Source: Alteromonas halophila (lineage in GTDB: Bacteria; Pseudomonadota; Gammaproteobacteria; Enterobacterales; Alteromonadaceae). From it: a DNA stretch of 64,000 nt. This document shows positions 51,404-59,680 of the stretch, in pieces. The DNA is taken from NCBI RefSeq assembly GCF_014651815.1, contig NZ_BMXP01000002.1:625625-689624 (forward strand), written 5' to 3'. Positions within the stretch are counted from its first letter, which is position 1. Every line of letters begins with the position of its first letter. The notes beneath the pieces are model-generated. The model saw only the letters and a list, made by a program, of their open reading frames with translations, did not search any database and was not told the DNA's origin. The position numbers and the translations under genes were made by a program.

Positions 51404-53446
51404 ATGTCTTCTTTATCTCGTCTGGCTTTATGCCTCATCTCTGTTAGCTCTGCTACGCAGAGTTTTGCCAATCAAGAGTTTTCGTCATCACAATCAAATG
51501 ACAATGAACAAAACCGGGCACAAGAACTTCATGATGAAAGTGAGCATCCTCATGAAGAGCACAAGCATTCAGGTGATGTCGAGAAAATTGTTGTTCAGGC
51601 GACGCGTACTGGGCGCATTGCTGATGACCAGCCTATGCGTGTCGAGATCATCAATCGCGAAGAAATAACTGAAAAAGCCACAATGCGTCCGGGCAATATT
51701 TCCATGCTTGTGGCAGAAACGGGCGGGGTTCGCGTTCAGACCACATCACCTGCACTAGGTAGTGCAAATATCCGCTTACAGGGGATGTATGGCAGGTATA
51801 CGCAACTATTGGCTGATGGCTTGCCTCTTTACGGAAATCAGGCGGCATCAATTGGCCTGTTGCAAATTCCCCCAACTGATTTGGGGCGTGTAGAAATCAT
51901 CAAAGGTTCCGCTTCCTCACTATACGGTGGTTCGGCATTAGGTGGGGTAATCAATCTGGTCTCACGACGACCCGGCGATGTATTCAGTGGTGAGACATTA
52001 ATTAACCTGACCACGCGTGATGGACAGGATATGACCGCATACGCAGAATCGCCGCTGTCTGACTCATTAAAAGGTTCGGTTACCGCGGGCGCACATCATC
52101 AACAGAGTGTGGATACCGACGGCGACGAGTGGATCGATTTAGCGGGTTATGAGCGATATTCGGTTCGCCCTCGACTTTTCTGGCAGGGAGATGACGGTGA
52201 GAGCCTTTATTTCACCGCGGGTTATATGACAGAAAATCGAAACGGCGGTACTCTGACAGGAGGGCAGGTTGCCGATGGCAACCCGTTCCCACAAGCTCAG
52301 GACTCACAGCGAACGGATGGAGGGCTTGTTTTCTCCATGCCAATAGGTGACAGCTATACGTTTTCCACCAGAGCGTCCGCAATGGTGCAACAACATGATC
52401 ATCTGTATGGTGTTGTTATAGAAGATGATAAGCACGAAAGCTATTTGATTGAGAGCAGTGTATCCGGCTACAGTGATAAGAGTGACTGGGTTGTGGGTCT
52501 GGCCTATCACTCAGACATATACGCATCAAAAACTTTTACTGAGTTTGATTATTCATATGAGGTGCCCGGGCTTTTTGCGCAATTAGACTACGAACTGACT
52601 TCTGAAGTTACCACTTCTTACAGCTTTCGCGTTGATGAACACAATGAATTTGGTACCCAGATAAGCCCCAGAATCTCTGTGTTATACCGCCCCGGCGATC
52701 TGACTATCCGGGGATCATACGGACAGGGGTTTTATGCGCCTACCCCCTTTGTTGAAGCAATTGAAGCGGCTGGGCTGTCGCGACTTGAGCCTATTCAAAA
52801 TTTATCAGAAGAACAGGCTGAGACCGCCTCTCTGGATTTTACCTATACCTTTGAAAACATCGAAACCAGTCTAACGCTGTTCGGCTCAAATGTTGAAAAC
52901 GCGACAGAGCTGGAAGCATTTTCCTCTACTGATACCGCAATAATGGATAGGGGGAGACTGGTCAATGCTGACGGAGAAAGTCAGATTCGAGGTTCTGAGG
53001 TGTTGCTTCGGTACAAGTGGCAGGATATTAAACTGACCGCAAGCTATCTGTATCTGGATGCGACCGAGGAAGTGACACAAGCGAAAGATAGACAGGAAAT
53101 GGCGCTCACTCCCCGACATTCAGCAGGTTTTGTTGCTATGTGGGAACAACATGGAAATTTCCGGGCAGGCTTTGAGGCTTACTATACTGGCTCTCAGCAA
53201 TTAAATAACAACCCGTACATGAATGAATCTAAACCCTACTGGCATTTAGGCCTGATGGGAGAAATCACAATGGGGCGTGTGAGCTGGTTTATCAACATGG
53301 AAAATCTGCTGGACGTAAAGCAAAGTGACGAACACCCCCTGTTATTACCCGCAAGAGCACCTAGTGGGCAATGGACAACAGACATTTGGTCAAGAAATGA
53401 TGGGTTTATTGCCAATGCAGGAGTAAGAATTAAATTTGGAGGGTGA
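51404..53446 (+). CDS. TonB-dependent receptor with His-rich N-terminus
   Basis: A 680-residue outer-membrane receptor: signal peptide, a His/Glu-rich stretch (about 41-57: HDESEHPHEEHKHSGD), a TonB box-like IVVQATR, the plug (about 60-175, with RLQGMYGRY and VEIIKGSASSLYGGSALGGVINLVSRRP) and a 22-strand barrel. The family includes siderophore and metal transporters. The His-rich tail and the copper-type MerR regulator suggest copper handling, perhaps uptake of a copper chelate or a defence role. It is the sole target of the divergent promoter. Confidence 0.85.
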   Translation: MSSLSRLALCLISVSSATQSFANQEFSSSQSNDNEQNRAQELHDESEHPHEEHKHSGDVEKIVVQATRTGRIADDQPMRVEIINREEITEKATMRPGNISMLVAETGGVRVQTTSPALGSANIRLQGMYGRYTQLLADGLPLYGNQAASIGLLQIPPTDLGRVEIIKGSASSLYGGSALGGVINLVSRRPGDVFSGETLINLTTRDGQDMTAYAESPLSDSLKGSVTAGAHHQQSVDTDGDEWIDLAGYERYSVRPRLFWQGDDGESLYFTAGYMTENRNGGTLTGGQVADGNPFPQAQDSQRTDGGLVFSMPIGDSYTFSTRASAMVQQHDHLYGVVIEDDKHESYLIESSVSGYSDKSDWVVGLAYHSDIYASKTFTEFDYSYEVPGLFAQLDYELTSEVTTSYSFRVDEHNEFGTQISPRISVLYRPGDLTIRGSYGQGFYAPTPFVEAIEAAGLSRLEPIQNLSEEQAETASLDFTYTFENIETSLTLFGSNVENATELEAFSSTDTAIMDRGRLVNADGESQIRGSEVLLRYKWQDIKLTASYLYLDATEEVTQAKDRQEMALTPRHSAGFVAMWEQHGNFRAGFEAYYTGSQQLNNNPYMNESKPYWHLGLMGEITMGRVSWFINMENLLDVKQSDEHPLLLPARAPSGQWTTDIWSRNDGFIANAGVRIKFGG

Positions 53447-53580
53447 CCTGTTCACTTTTGATTTCGATTCTCAGCTAAATGTAGCGGCTTACCACTACGC
53501 GTGGCTATTTGTGCGCCGGGCGTCAACGCCGTTAATTCGTGAGTACCGTAGAGCGTAACTATCATCTGAAAGCAGAAAAA

Positions 53581-53625
53581 TGGTGGCCCCACCCTGACTT
53601 GAACAGGGGACCTGCCGATTATGAG
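53581..53625 (-). other. tRNA 3' fragment (anticodon CAU), probable attachment site
   Basis: Read on the minus strand, the sequence runs from the anticodon loop CTCATAA to the 3' end GGGGCCACCA; the T arm (CCCTG, TTCAAGT, CAGGG) is complete. The acceptor end GGGGCC and the CAU anticodon match the tRNA-Ile(CAU) type. The 5' half is missing: upstream there is no GGCCCC start. This is what an integrated element leaves at the end away from the intact tRNA. The fragment lies 166 bases before an integrase gene. Otherwise the 53447-53790 gap holds no ORF that I can support. Confidence 0.75.
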
Positions 53626-53790
53626 ACTCAAACCGAGCGTTTACCGATAGTTACTTTGTTTACCTGTTAATTACTTATTGTTCCATATAAATCAGTGGGT
53701 TATTGAGGTTTTGTTATCTCTGTTGCTTAATTTTTTAAGCAATTCAGCGCATTAGATTTTGCGCTCAAAGTAGCACAGAGGTAGCACAGC

Positions 53791-55107
53791 ATGTCAGCAA
53801 CAAAATTCAGATTTACAGAGCAGGCCATTGAAAAACTGTCAGGCTCAGAAAAACGGGTTCGATATTACGATGCTCAGATGCCAGGTCTCATCATTGACGT
53901 TCTTCCCTCAAATAAAAAAACCTTTCGGGTATACAAGAAGCTTCCTGGCACACAGAAACCATTGTCGGTCACTATCGGCACATTTCCATCTATTTCCTTA
54001 GAACACGCTCGTAAACAAGCCAGGAAGGCCATGGCGGACATCGCTGATGGAATGAACCCAAATGATAGCAAACGTCACTTCAGGGCCGCCTCAGTCACGT
54101 TAGAAACAGTTTACGAGAGCTACAAACTCTCCAGAAAGCTTAAAGAAACTACGTTACGTGGCTACGAGCAGGTGATGGACTGTTATTTTGATGATTGGGC
54201 AAAGAAGCGTTTGGCTGACCTCACAGAAACCCGCATCTATCGAAGGCACTGCGAATTGACTAAGCGCAGCCCTGCACAGGCAGACTTGGCCATGAGAACG
54301 CTTAGGGCGCTTTTTAATTTCGCTAGAGCTGAGTATAAATCCTCAGACGGGAGAACGTTGTTTCCTCACAACCCTGTCACTATTTTGTCGGAAAAACGTT
54401 GCTGGAACAACGTAGCCCGCAAGCAGACAAGACTTCGACCCTCACAGTTACAGCCATTCCTTAAGGTAGTTAATGAGATGCGTGATGAAGCCATGGTTCT
54501 CCGCCAAGACTTTACTGCAACAGTGTGTGATTTTGTCGAGTTCATGGCGTTTACAGGGCTGCGCAAAACGGAGTTGCTTGAGCTGGAATGGAAAAACGTA
54601 TTTTTATACGACCAGTTATTCTGCTTAGACGATACAAAGAATGGTCAGGGGCTGGAACTGCCAATCACTAAACCGCTTGAGGAAATCCTTAAAAGAAGGG
54701 CTGAGTACCGCGTTTCCGGCTTTGTGTTTGGTGCTGACAACCATCATGGCAGGGTGGTGGAGCCTAAGAAAATTATTAAACAAATGAACGAACGGGCGGA
54801 TGTTTCTTTTACACTTCATGATCTTCGCCGCACATTCTGTTCGGTTGCTGAAACAATTGGCGTAGGTACTTACACATTAAAACGGCTGCTTAATCACAAA
54901 ACCAGTCGTAGTGATGTTACTGCTGGATATACAGTGCTTACAGCAGAAGAGTTAAGAGAACCAGCAGAAAAAATTTGTCAGAGGATTTCTGAATACGCTG
55001 GTTTTGAATTGGATATCCCTGATAAATCAATGGTGAAACTAACAAAGCAGCTAAAAAGTTTGACCAAGGAGCAGCGAGTCGAGCTTATGTCTGTGTTGAT
55101 CGGGTAA
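53791..55107 (+). CDS. Tyrosine recombinase (phage/island-type integrase)
   Basis: A 438-residue integrase: N-terminal DUF4102-like arm-binding domain (about 1-90), a core-binding domain (about 100-200) and the catalytic domain. Catalytic residues visible are R in FTGLRKTE, H-x-x-R in HDLRRTF, the second His (LLNHK) and the nucleophile Tyr in TAGYTVL. Enzymes of this layout integrate genomic islands and P4-like prophages into tRNA 3' ends. The adjacent tRNA fragment fits this. No excisionase, phage structural or replication gene follows in the window; the cargo is copper resistance. Confidence 0.92.
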   Translation: MSATKFRFTEQAIEKLSGSEKRVRYYDAQMPGLIIDVLPSNKKTFRVYKKLPGTQKPLSVTIGTFPSISLEHARKQARKAMADIADGMNPNDSKRHFRAASVTLETVYESYKLSRKLKETTLRGYEQVMDCYFDDWAKKRLADLTETRIYRRHCELTKRSPAQADLAMRTLRALFNFARAEYKSSDGRTLFPHNPVTILSEKRCWNNVARKQTRLRPSQLQPFLKVVNEMRDEAMVLRQDFTATVCDFVEFMAFTGLRKTELLELEWKNVFLYDQLFCLDDTKNGQGLELPITKPLEEILKRRAEYRVSGFVFGADNHHGRVVEPKKIIKQMNERADVSFTLHDLRRTFCSVAETIGVGTYTLKRLLNHKTSRSDVTAGYTVLTAEELREPAEKICQRISEYAGFELDIPDKSMVKLTKQLKSLTKEQRVELMSVLIG

Positions 55108-55219
55108 GTTTCCTATATATTTGAACTTCCGGTTACATAGCGAAAGCAATAATAGAAACACTGAAACCCGGTAAAGAATGCTCGGATTGAAATTATTGAA
55201 AGTGCTCAAACTACAGTTT

Positions 55220-55615
55220 CTACATGGTTCTGAACACTTTCGATGCAGAACAGCTGATTAAGAGAAACCCTGTAGCCGACTCGACACCTGCCAGCATTCG
55301 TAAATGTCCGGTCGGCTCGATACTTCCAAGACCTAGTGTAGTAATCGTCGTGAGCGAAAAATAAAAAATATCGATGATCATAGCAGGTTGTTTAAAGCCT
55401 CCAAGTTCAAGGTAAATCCCTACCTCATACGCGAGTGTAAAAATGATAGCGAGTAAGAGCTGGCTTGAAATGGCAATAAACACCACCGCCTGAGTTTTTG
55501 CCCGGGTTTTTTCCAGTTTCCCGCAAACGTAGTCGGCTATTACCGAGATATTAAATAGATGAATTGTTACGCTCATTAAAAGTACAGCAGCGCTGATAAT
55601 TATCGCGAAAAGCAT
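55220..55615 (-). CDS. Two-helix K+-channel-like membrane protein
   Basis: A 131-residue integral membrane protein of the Ion_trans_2 type. It has an N-terminal helix, a second helix (about 45-66), a pore loop YFSLTTITTLGLGS and a final helix (about 108-125). In the filter, TLGLGS replaces the K+ channel consensus TVGYGD, so ion selectivity is uncertain. It is the first gene after the integrase, on the opposite strand, and begins about 110 bases from the DUF305 gene. Confidence 0.72.
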   Translation of the reverse strand: MLFAIIISAAVLLMSVTIHLFNISVIADYVCGKLEKTRAKTQAVVFIAISSQLLLAIIFTLAYEVGIYLELGGFKQPAMIIDIFYFSLTTITTLGLGSIEPTGHLRMLAGVESATGFLLISCSASKVFRTM

Positions 55616-55725
55616 TGTGGTTCCTTCACTGGTATGGATCTTGACTAGTCATATTATTAGTTCCTTATCCCGTTCTGATGGGAGGATATTACACAAATTA
55701 GTTTTTTCTTAAGTAAGGATTACAA

Positions 55726-56247
55726 ATGAAATACACAAAATTTGCTGCAATGATCATCACATCAACCATTGCGATGTTCATTATGATGTATTTGAACACT
55801 TACGCAGTTTCGCATGTATGGTTCAGTGAAACGCGAACCTATATGGCGCTGTATATGGGGGCGGGTATGGCAATCATCATGCTGGCTTTCATGCTGGGTA
55901 TGTACAATAACAAAAAACTAAATGTGGCCATTTTCATTCTGGCTGCAGTTCTCTTCGCGGTTTGTCTCTACCTCGTTCGTTCCCAAAGCACGGTGTCTGA
56001 CTCAGCTTATATGAAAGCGATGATCCCACACCATTCCATTGCCATTCTTACCAGCGAGCGCTCGAACATTGAGGACGTGCGCGTGCGTGAACTGGCAGAC
56101 GGAATTATCAAAGCGCAGCGAAAAGAAATTAAAGAGATGGAGTGGCTGATTAACGATATTTCTGAAAACGGAAAGGTAACGTCTCAGGCCCAGGCAGAGC
56201 AACGGCCGCTTCCAGAATTTGAGGGCAAACTGAATAAAGGTGAGTAG
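55726..56247 (+). CDS. Membrane-anchored DUF305 protein
   Basis: A 173-residue protein with three membrane helices (about 5-26, 40-60, 68-87) followed by a DUF305 domain (about 90-150; YMKAMIPHHSIAI, RVRELADGIIKAQRKEI). The PHHS motif is the family's probable metal site. DUF305 proteins are frequent in copper and mercury resistance islands. Its stop precedes the start of the glutaredoxin fusion by one base, so the two are coupled. Confidence 0.85.
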   Translation: MKYTKFAAMIITSTIAMFIMMYLNTYAVSHVWFSETRTYMALYMGAGMAIIMLAFMLGMYNNKKLNVAIFILAAVLFAVCLYLVRSQSTVSDSAYMKAMIPHHSIAILTSERSNIEDVRVRELADGIIKAQRKEIKEMEWLINDISENGKVTSQAQAEQRPLPEFEGKLNKGE

Positions 56248-56248
56248 A

Positions 56249-56980
56249 ATGAGTAAGACAGCTATCCTGTATCGAATGGTGACTGACGAACATATTTGTC
56301 CTTATGGATTAAGATCGAAAGATTTGCTGGAGCGTGAGGGGTTCTCCGTAGAAGATCATCACCTCACCTCGCGTAAGGAGACGGATAAGTTTAAACAGAA
56401 ACATGACGTCGAAACGACACCTCAAACGTTCATCAATGATGAGCGGATTGGCGGGTATGATGACCTCAGGGACTACTTCGGTAAGGGCGAAGCTGGCCAA
56501 ACGGGGACCACCTATACGCCTGTCATCACCATTTTTTCTGTAGCGGCACTGTTGTCCCTGGCGTTTCAGTTTGTTGTCTCAGGTGAGTTCGTATCGATAA
56601 GAACCCTGATGTTGTTTATTGCCTTTTCGATGACACTTCTTGCGGTTCAAAAGCTCAAAGACTTATACAGCTTTACCAACTCTTTTATCACCTATGACCT
56701 CTTGGCGATGAAATGGTTACGTTATGGCTATATTTACCCGTTTATTGAGGCTTACGCAGGTATTGGCATGATTGCGCAACTGCCAGCTCTCGCCGTAGCA
56801 CCATTCTCTTTGTTCATCGGTACGGTTGGTGCGATATCCGTTTTCAAGGCGGTTTACATTGATAAGCGTGAGCTTAAATGTGCCTGTGTAGGTGGTGACA
56901 GCAATGTGCCGTTGGGGTTTGTGTCGCTGTCTGAAAACCTGTTTATGATTGCAGGTGCGTTGATCATGTTGCTGATGTAA
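56249..56980 (+). CDS. Glutaredoxin-MauE/DoxX-like membrane fusion protein
   Basis: A 243-residue fusion: residues 1-78 are a glutaredoxin (CPYG active site, TTPQTFIND, then GGYDDL), and residues 95-243 are a four-helix membrane domain similar to MauE/DoxX-like proteins, with a Cys pair near the end (KCACVGG). It could pass electrons between the cytoplasm and envelope, for example to keep copper-handling thiols reduced. ATG at 56249 with AAAGG nine bases upstream is preferred over the GTG at 56240. It follows the DUF305 gene. Confidence 0.82.
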   Translation: MSKTAILYRMVTDEHICPYGLRSKDLLEREGFSVEDHHLTSRKETDKFKQKHDVETTPQTFINDERIGGYDDLRDYFGKGEAGQTGTTYTPVITIFSVAALLSLAFQFVVSGEFVSIRTLMLFIAFSMTLLAVQKLKDLYSFTNSFITYDLLAMKWLRYGYIYPFIEAYAGIGMIAQLPALAVAPFSLFIGTVGAISVFKAVYIDKRELKCACVGGDSNVPLGFVSLSENLFMIAGALIMLLM

Positions 56981-57062
56981 GTCGTGCAGACTTTCCCGGT
57001 CGCCTCTGGACTGGCGTACAGAGGGGAGCGGGAATAGCCACAGGCTTCAGGCAGTCATTTAC

Positions 57063-57524
57063 TTACTTTGCTGTTGACCAGTGCAAGTGTGCGATTTTCC
57101 ACTTGCCTTCATGTTTTGTCAGAACCGCCGTTTCGTACGAGCGATATGTTTTGCCTGATTCAGTGGTATTTTCAGACACCGAGAGTGACGTAGCGGAATC
57201 GCCATACTCGGTTACTGTGTGCTCAAGGAGTTTTGAAGACAAGCTGCTGACATATTTCATATCTGACAACATATGGTGAGATGCGTATTCCTGTGCGCTT
57301 CGTTCAATACCACCACCCTCAACAATCATGACATTTTCTGCCAGCAATGATTTTGCAACGACGTTGTCCTGGTCTTTTAAGGCCTTATGGAATGCCAGTA
57401 CAGCCTGCCCCGGTGCTGTCTCGCTGCCAGACAGTTTTGACTCGTGTGCCCTGGTTTCGTTGCCATGAGCCAAAAGGGTGGGTGAGACGGCAGTCAATAT
57501 CAATGCCACTAAGAGTTCCCGCAT
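57063..57524 (-). CDS. Secreted SnoaL/DUF4440-like protein
   Basis: A 153-residue exported protein (signal peptide ending LLAH) with the NTF2/SnoaL-like fold (AVLAFHKALKDQDNVVAKSLLAENVMI, then AVLTKHEGKWKIAHLHWS). Similar proteins occur at the end of copCD operons. ATG at 57524 with AGGAG seven bases upstream. It is 10 bases from copD. Confidence 0.75.
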   Translation of the reverse strand: MRELLVALILTAVSPTLLAHGNETRAHESKLSGSETAPGQAVLAFHKALKDQDNVVAKSLLAENVMIVEGGGIERSAQEYASHHMLSDMKYVSSLSSKLLEHTVTEYGDSATSLSVSENTTESGKTYRSYETAVLTKHEGKWKIAHLHWSTAK

Positions 57525-57534
57525 TATTATTCTC

Positions 57535-58416
57535 CTAATTAAACTGGGGGCCCACCACACTGGTTAATACCGAGGTGATTAACAGCAGCGTAAAGGCTAA
57601 AAGTATTTCAATATTAATAGAGCGTTTCAGTTGCGCTTTGTCGTCAGCATTCTGCATAGTCGGAACCAGAACAAAGCGGTGTCGTGCAGCCAGTAATAGT
57701 AATAGGCCGACAATCAGCATTTTACTCAGAAAGGTGAGGCCATATTGCGACTGAATCAGGTCTTCTGGTGAGGTGAAGAGGGTGTACGCCATATAGATAC
57801 CGAGCAGGACTAATGTGGATACCAGGTAACCTGCCGTCCTGCCAAAGTCAGTCATTATTGTTTTTGTGTCTTCTGCGCTGAAGTGCAGACATACCATCTT
57901 CAGCGGTAACAGCGCGCCAAACCACCAACCCATAATGGCGACATGCGTCGCCAGTATCAGTTTATCGGCGAGTCCTTTTTCTGCAATGTGTCCCACGAGC
58001 GTGAAGCTATAAAGGCCATAAACTATAATGACAGTCATTATCGCTCTTATTGCAAGCAGTGGGACCTGCTTCATTAAAACCAGAAGCAATGTCGCTATCG
58101 CTAGGGCAGACATCAGCATTCTGGTCAGCGCGACGTCACCCACCGGCGAGTCCCACATCACTTCAAGCATGATGGGATCAAACACCCCTTGCAATCCGCT
58201 TTCAGAAAACGCGCCGGTCTTGGCAAAAAACCATGCCGCAGAGGCAAAAAGTGAGAGCACCAGCACAGGAGCCAGATGGTAAACGACATGTTTGCGAAAA
58301 TCCCGATTCTCAGCGGGCTTGTGCATTAAAAAAGCAAAACCAACAATGCTCGCAAAGCCAAAATAGAAAATGGCTTTGGAAACAACGATAGATGCGTTCC
58401 AAAGAATCAACTCCAT
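57535..58416 (-). CDS. copD: Copper resistance membrane protein CopD
   Basis: A 293-residue inner-membrane protein with about eight helices, of the CopD/PcoD family, which acts with CopC in copper transfer across the inner membrane. His and Met residues in helices (HVAIMGWWFGAL, LVGHIAEKG) match family positions. It follows copC by nine bases. Confidence 0.86.
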   Translation of the reverse strand: MELILWNASIVVSKAIFYFGFASIVGFAFLMHKPAENRDFRKHVVYHLAPVLVLSLFASAAWFFAKTGAFSESGLQGVFDPIMLEVMWDSPVGDVALTRMLMSALAIATLLLVLMKQVPLLAIRAIMTVIIVYGLYSFTLVGHIAEKGLADKLILATHVAIMGWWFGALLPLKMVCLHFSAEDTKTIMTDFGRTAGYLVSTLVLLGIYMAYTLFTSPEDLIQSQYGLTFLSKMLIVGLLLLLAARHRFVLVPTMQNADDKAQLKRSINIEILLAFTLLLITSVLTSVVGPQFN

Positions 58417-58425
58417 GGGGTTAGC

Positions 58426-58779
58426 TTAGTGCACCATAAAAGAGAACGACGCTTTCATTTTATGGCCATCTCCGCCCATCGCTATCCACTCAACCGTATA
58501 GGTATCGGGCTTTAAGTCTTTCAATTGCCAGGTGTAAGCAGCCTGCTTCTTAGCGGTTGGCCTAAAATCAAAATCGACCTCACCGGTTTCATTCCCCGTA
58601 ATGCTGACTTTCATTAGCCGCAATGGTTTGGAATAGGTTAACGTCAGTTGTTCAGGGGAGTTCATCAACATTGCATTGTCTGATGGAGAACTGCTTTCCA
58701 GCTTAACGTCACCGTGTGCAATCGCGCCTGCACTGAACATGAATAGTACGGCGAACCCAAGATTAATGATGTTTCGCAT
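58426..58779 (-). CDS. copC: Periplasmic copper-binding protein CopC
   Basis: A 117-residue secreted protein (signal peptide ending AIAH, which puts a histidine at the mature N-terminus, the copper site of this group). The beta-sandwich landmarks SSPSDNAMLMNSPEQLTLTYSKPL and TYTVEWIAMGGDGHKMKASFSFMV are those of CopC/YobA. It is the first gene of the minus-strand operon copC-copD-SnoaL. Confidence 0.88.
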   Translation of the reverse strand: MRNIINLGFAVLFMFSAGAIAHGDVKLESSSPSDNAMLMNSPEQLTLTYSKPLRLMKVSITGNETGEVDFDFRPTAKKQAAYTWQLKDLKPDTYTVEWIAMGGDGHKMKASFSFMVH

Positions 58780-58959
58780 TTTTACCTCTTTTGTAACTAT
58801 TGGGCTCTACGCCACTGTGGTGTGGCCTGAAAGTACGTGGGGAGCACGAGTATCCACACGTTACCAAGAGCCTGTAACTCAAACCGCGTCAATGATACGC
58901 AAATTTGATGGTTATTTCTTGCTTTTATAATGGAGGCTGTCCGTCGCCTTAATTGGCTA

Positions 58960-58984
58960 ACATTTACATTTATAATGTAGATGT
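58960..58984. promoter_or_regulatory. Dyad between the divergent copCD and copLAB operons
   Basis: Arms ACATTTACATT (58960-58970) and AATGTAGATGT (58974-58984) are complementary at 10 of 11 positions around the centre TAT. The dyad overlaps a TATAAT that may serve as the -10 element of copLAB. It probably is the binding site of a dimeric regulator not encoded nearby. The rest of the 58780-59207 gap is AT-rich with no ORF I can support. Confidence 0.45.
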
Positions 58985-59207
58985 GTGGGATTTTTTATCG
59001 CTGATATTAAAGGCGTCGATTACGTAGTTGAATGGCTATTTCCGTAAGTGTTGAAATTCGCTGTCGATTAGGATCGATCTATTTTTTGGGTCGCACGTAT
59101 ATTAACTAAAATTCATGTAAGCGTTGAAGGCTCAAAAACCTGCGCCTATACTTTACGCTGCAGCGTTAAGTTACGCGTTAAAAATCAAGGGAAAAGGTTC
59201 ACTACCC

Positions 59208-59600
59208 ATGAGTATTAAGGTTCTTATCACGTGCATTGTTATATCTCTGGCCGCACTAGTGCTGCCGGTAAGTGCGTGTGATGCAGAATCAGGTCAACAG
59301 ACAGTAGCAACGGTGGAAACGTTAATAAAAAACGCAAGTTCTGTTGATAATCATTCCATCGAGTTAGTAAACAATCCGCAATCAAAGAAAACAGCACATT
59401 TGCACTCGTTGCTCAAGAGTAATTCGGATTGCTGTGAGGACGGTTGCCAGTGCTTTATGGCAAATTGTCATCATGGGTCAATGTCGGTTTGCTTTTCACA
59501 AAGCGAAATGGCACTTAACTATGTTGAGCAATATGCTTTTATTGCTCTAGCTGTCCCGGTAAGTATTTATAGCCCCCCGTATCGACCGCCAATAGCCTGA
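59208..59600 (+). CDS. CopL-like small Cys/His-rich exported protein upstream of copA
   Basis: A 130-residue protein: signal peptide (LITCIVISLAALVLPVSA), then a region rich in metal ligands (CCEDGCQCFMANCHHGSMSVCF, about 83-104) and a hydrophobic C-terminus. Such proteins lie before copA in many copper clusters and are called CopL in Xanthomonas, where the gene is needed for copper-induced expression of copAB. ATG at 59208 is preferred; the longer frame from 59124 adds a non-signal stretch. Confidence 0.65.
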   Translation: MSIKVLITCIVISLAALVLPVSACDAESGQQTVATVETLIKNASSVDNHSIELVNNPQSKKTAHLHSLLKSNSDCCEDGCQCFMANCHHGSMSVCFSQSEMALNYVEQYAFIALAVPVSIYSPPYRPPIA

Positions 59601-59680
59601 CTTTCGAGTTTCGAATCAAGATGTTTTTCCCAGGTTGACGTTATTCAGCCTGAACACATTCATTTTTAAAGGCTAACTTT

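Noticed and set aside
53581..53660. Complete tRNA gene
   Set aside because: Only the 3' half from the anticodon loop is present; no 5' acceptor strand or D arm lies upstream.
59124..59207. Extended N-terminus of the CopL-like protein
   Set aside because: It would bury the signal peptide behind 28 residues; the ATG at 59208 gives a normal signal.
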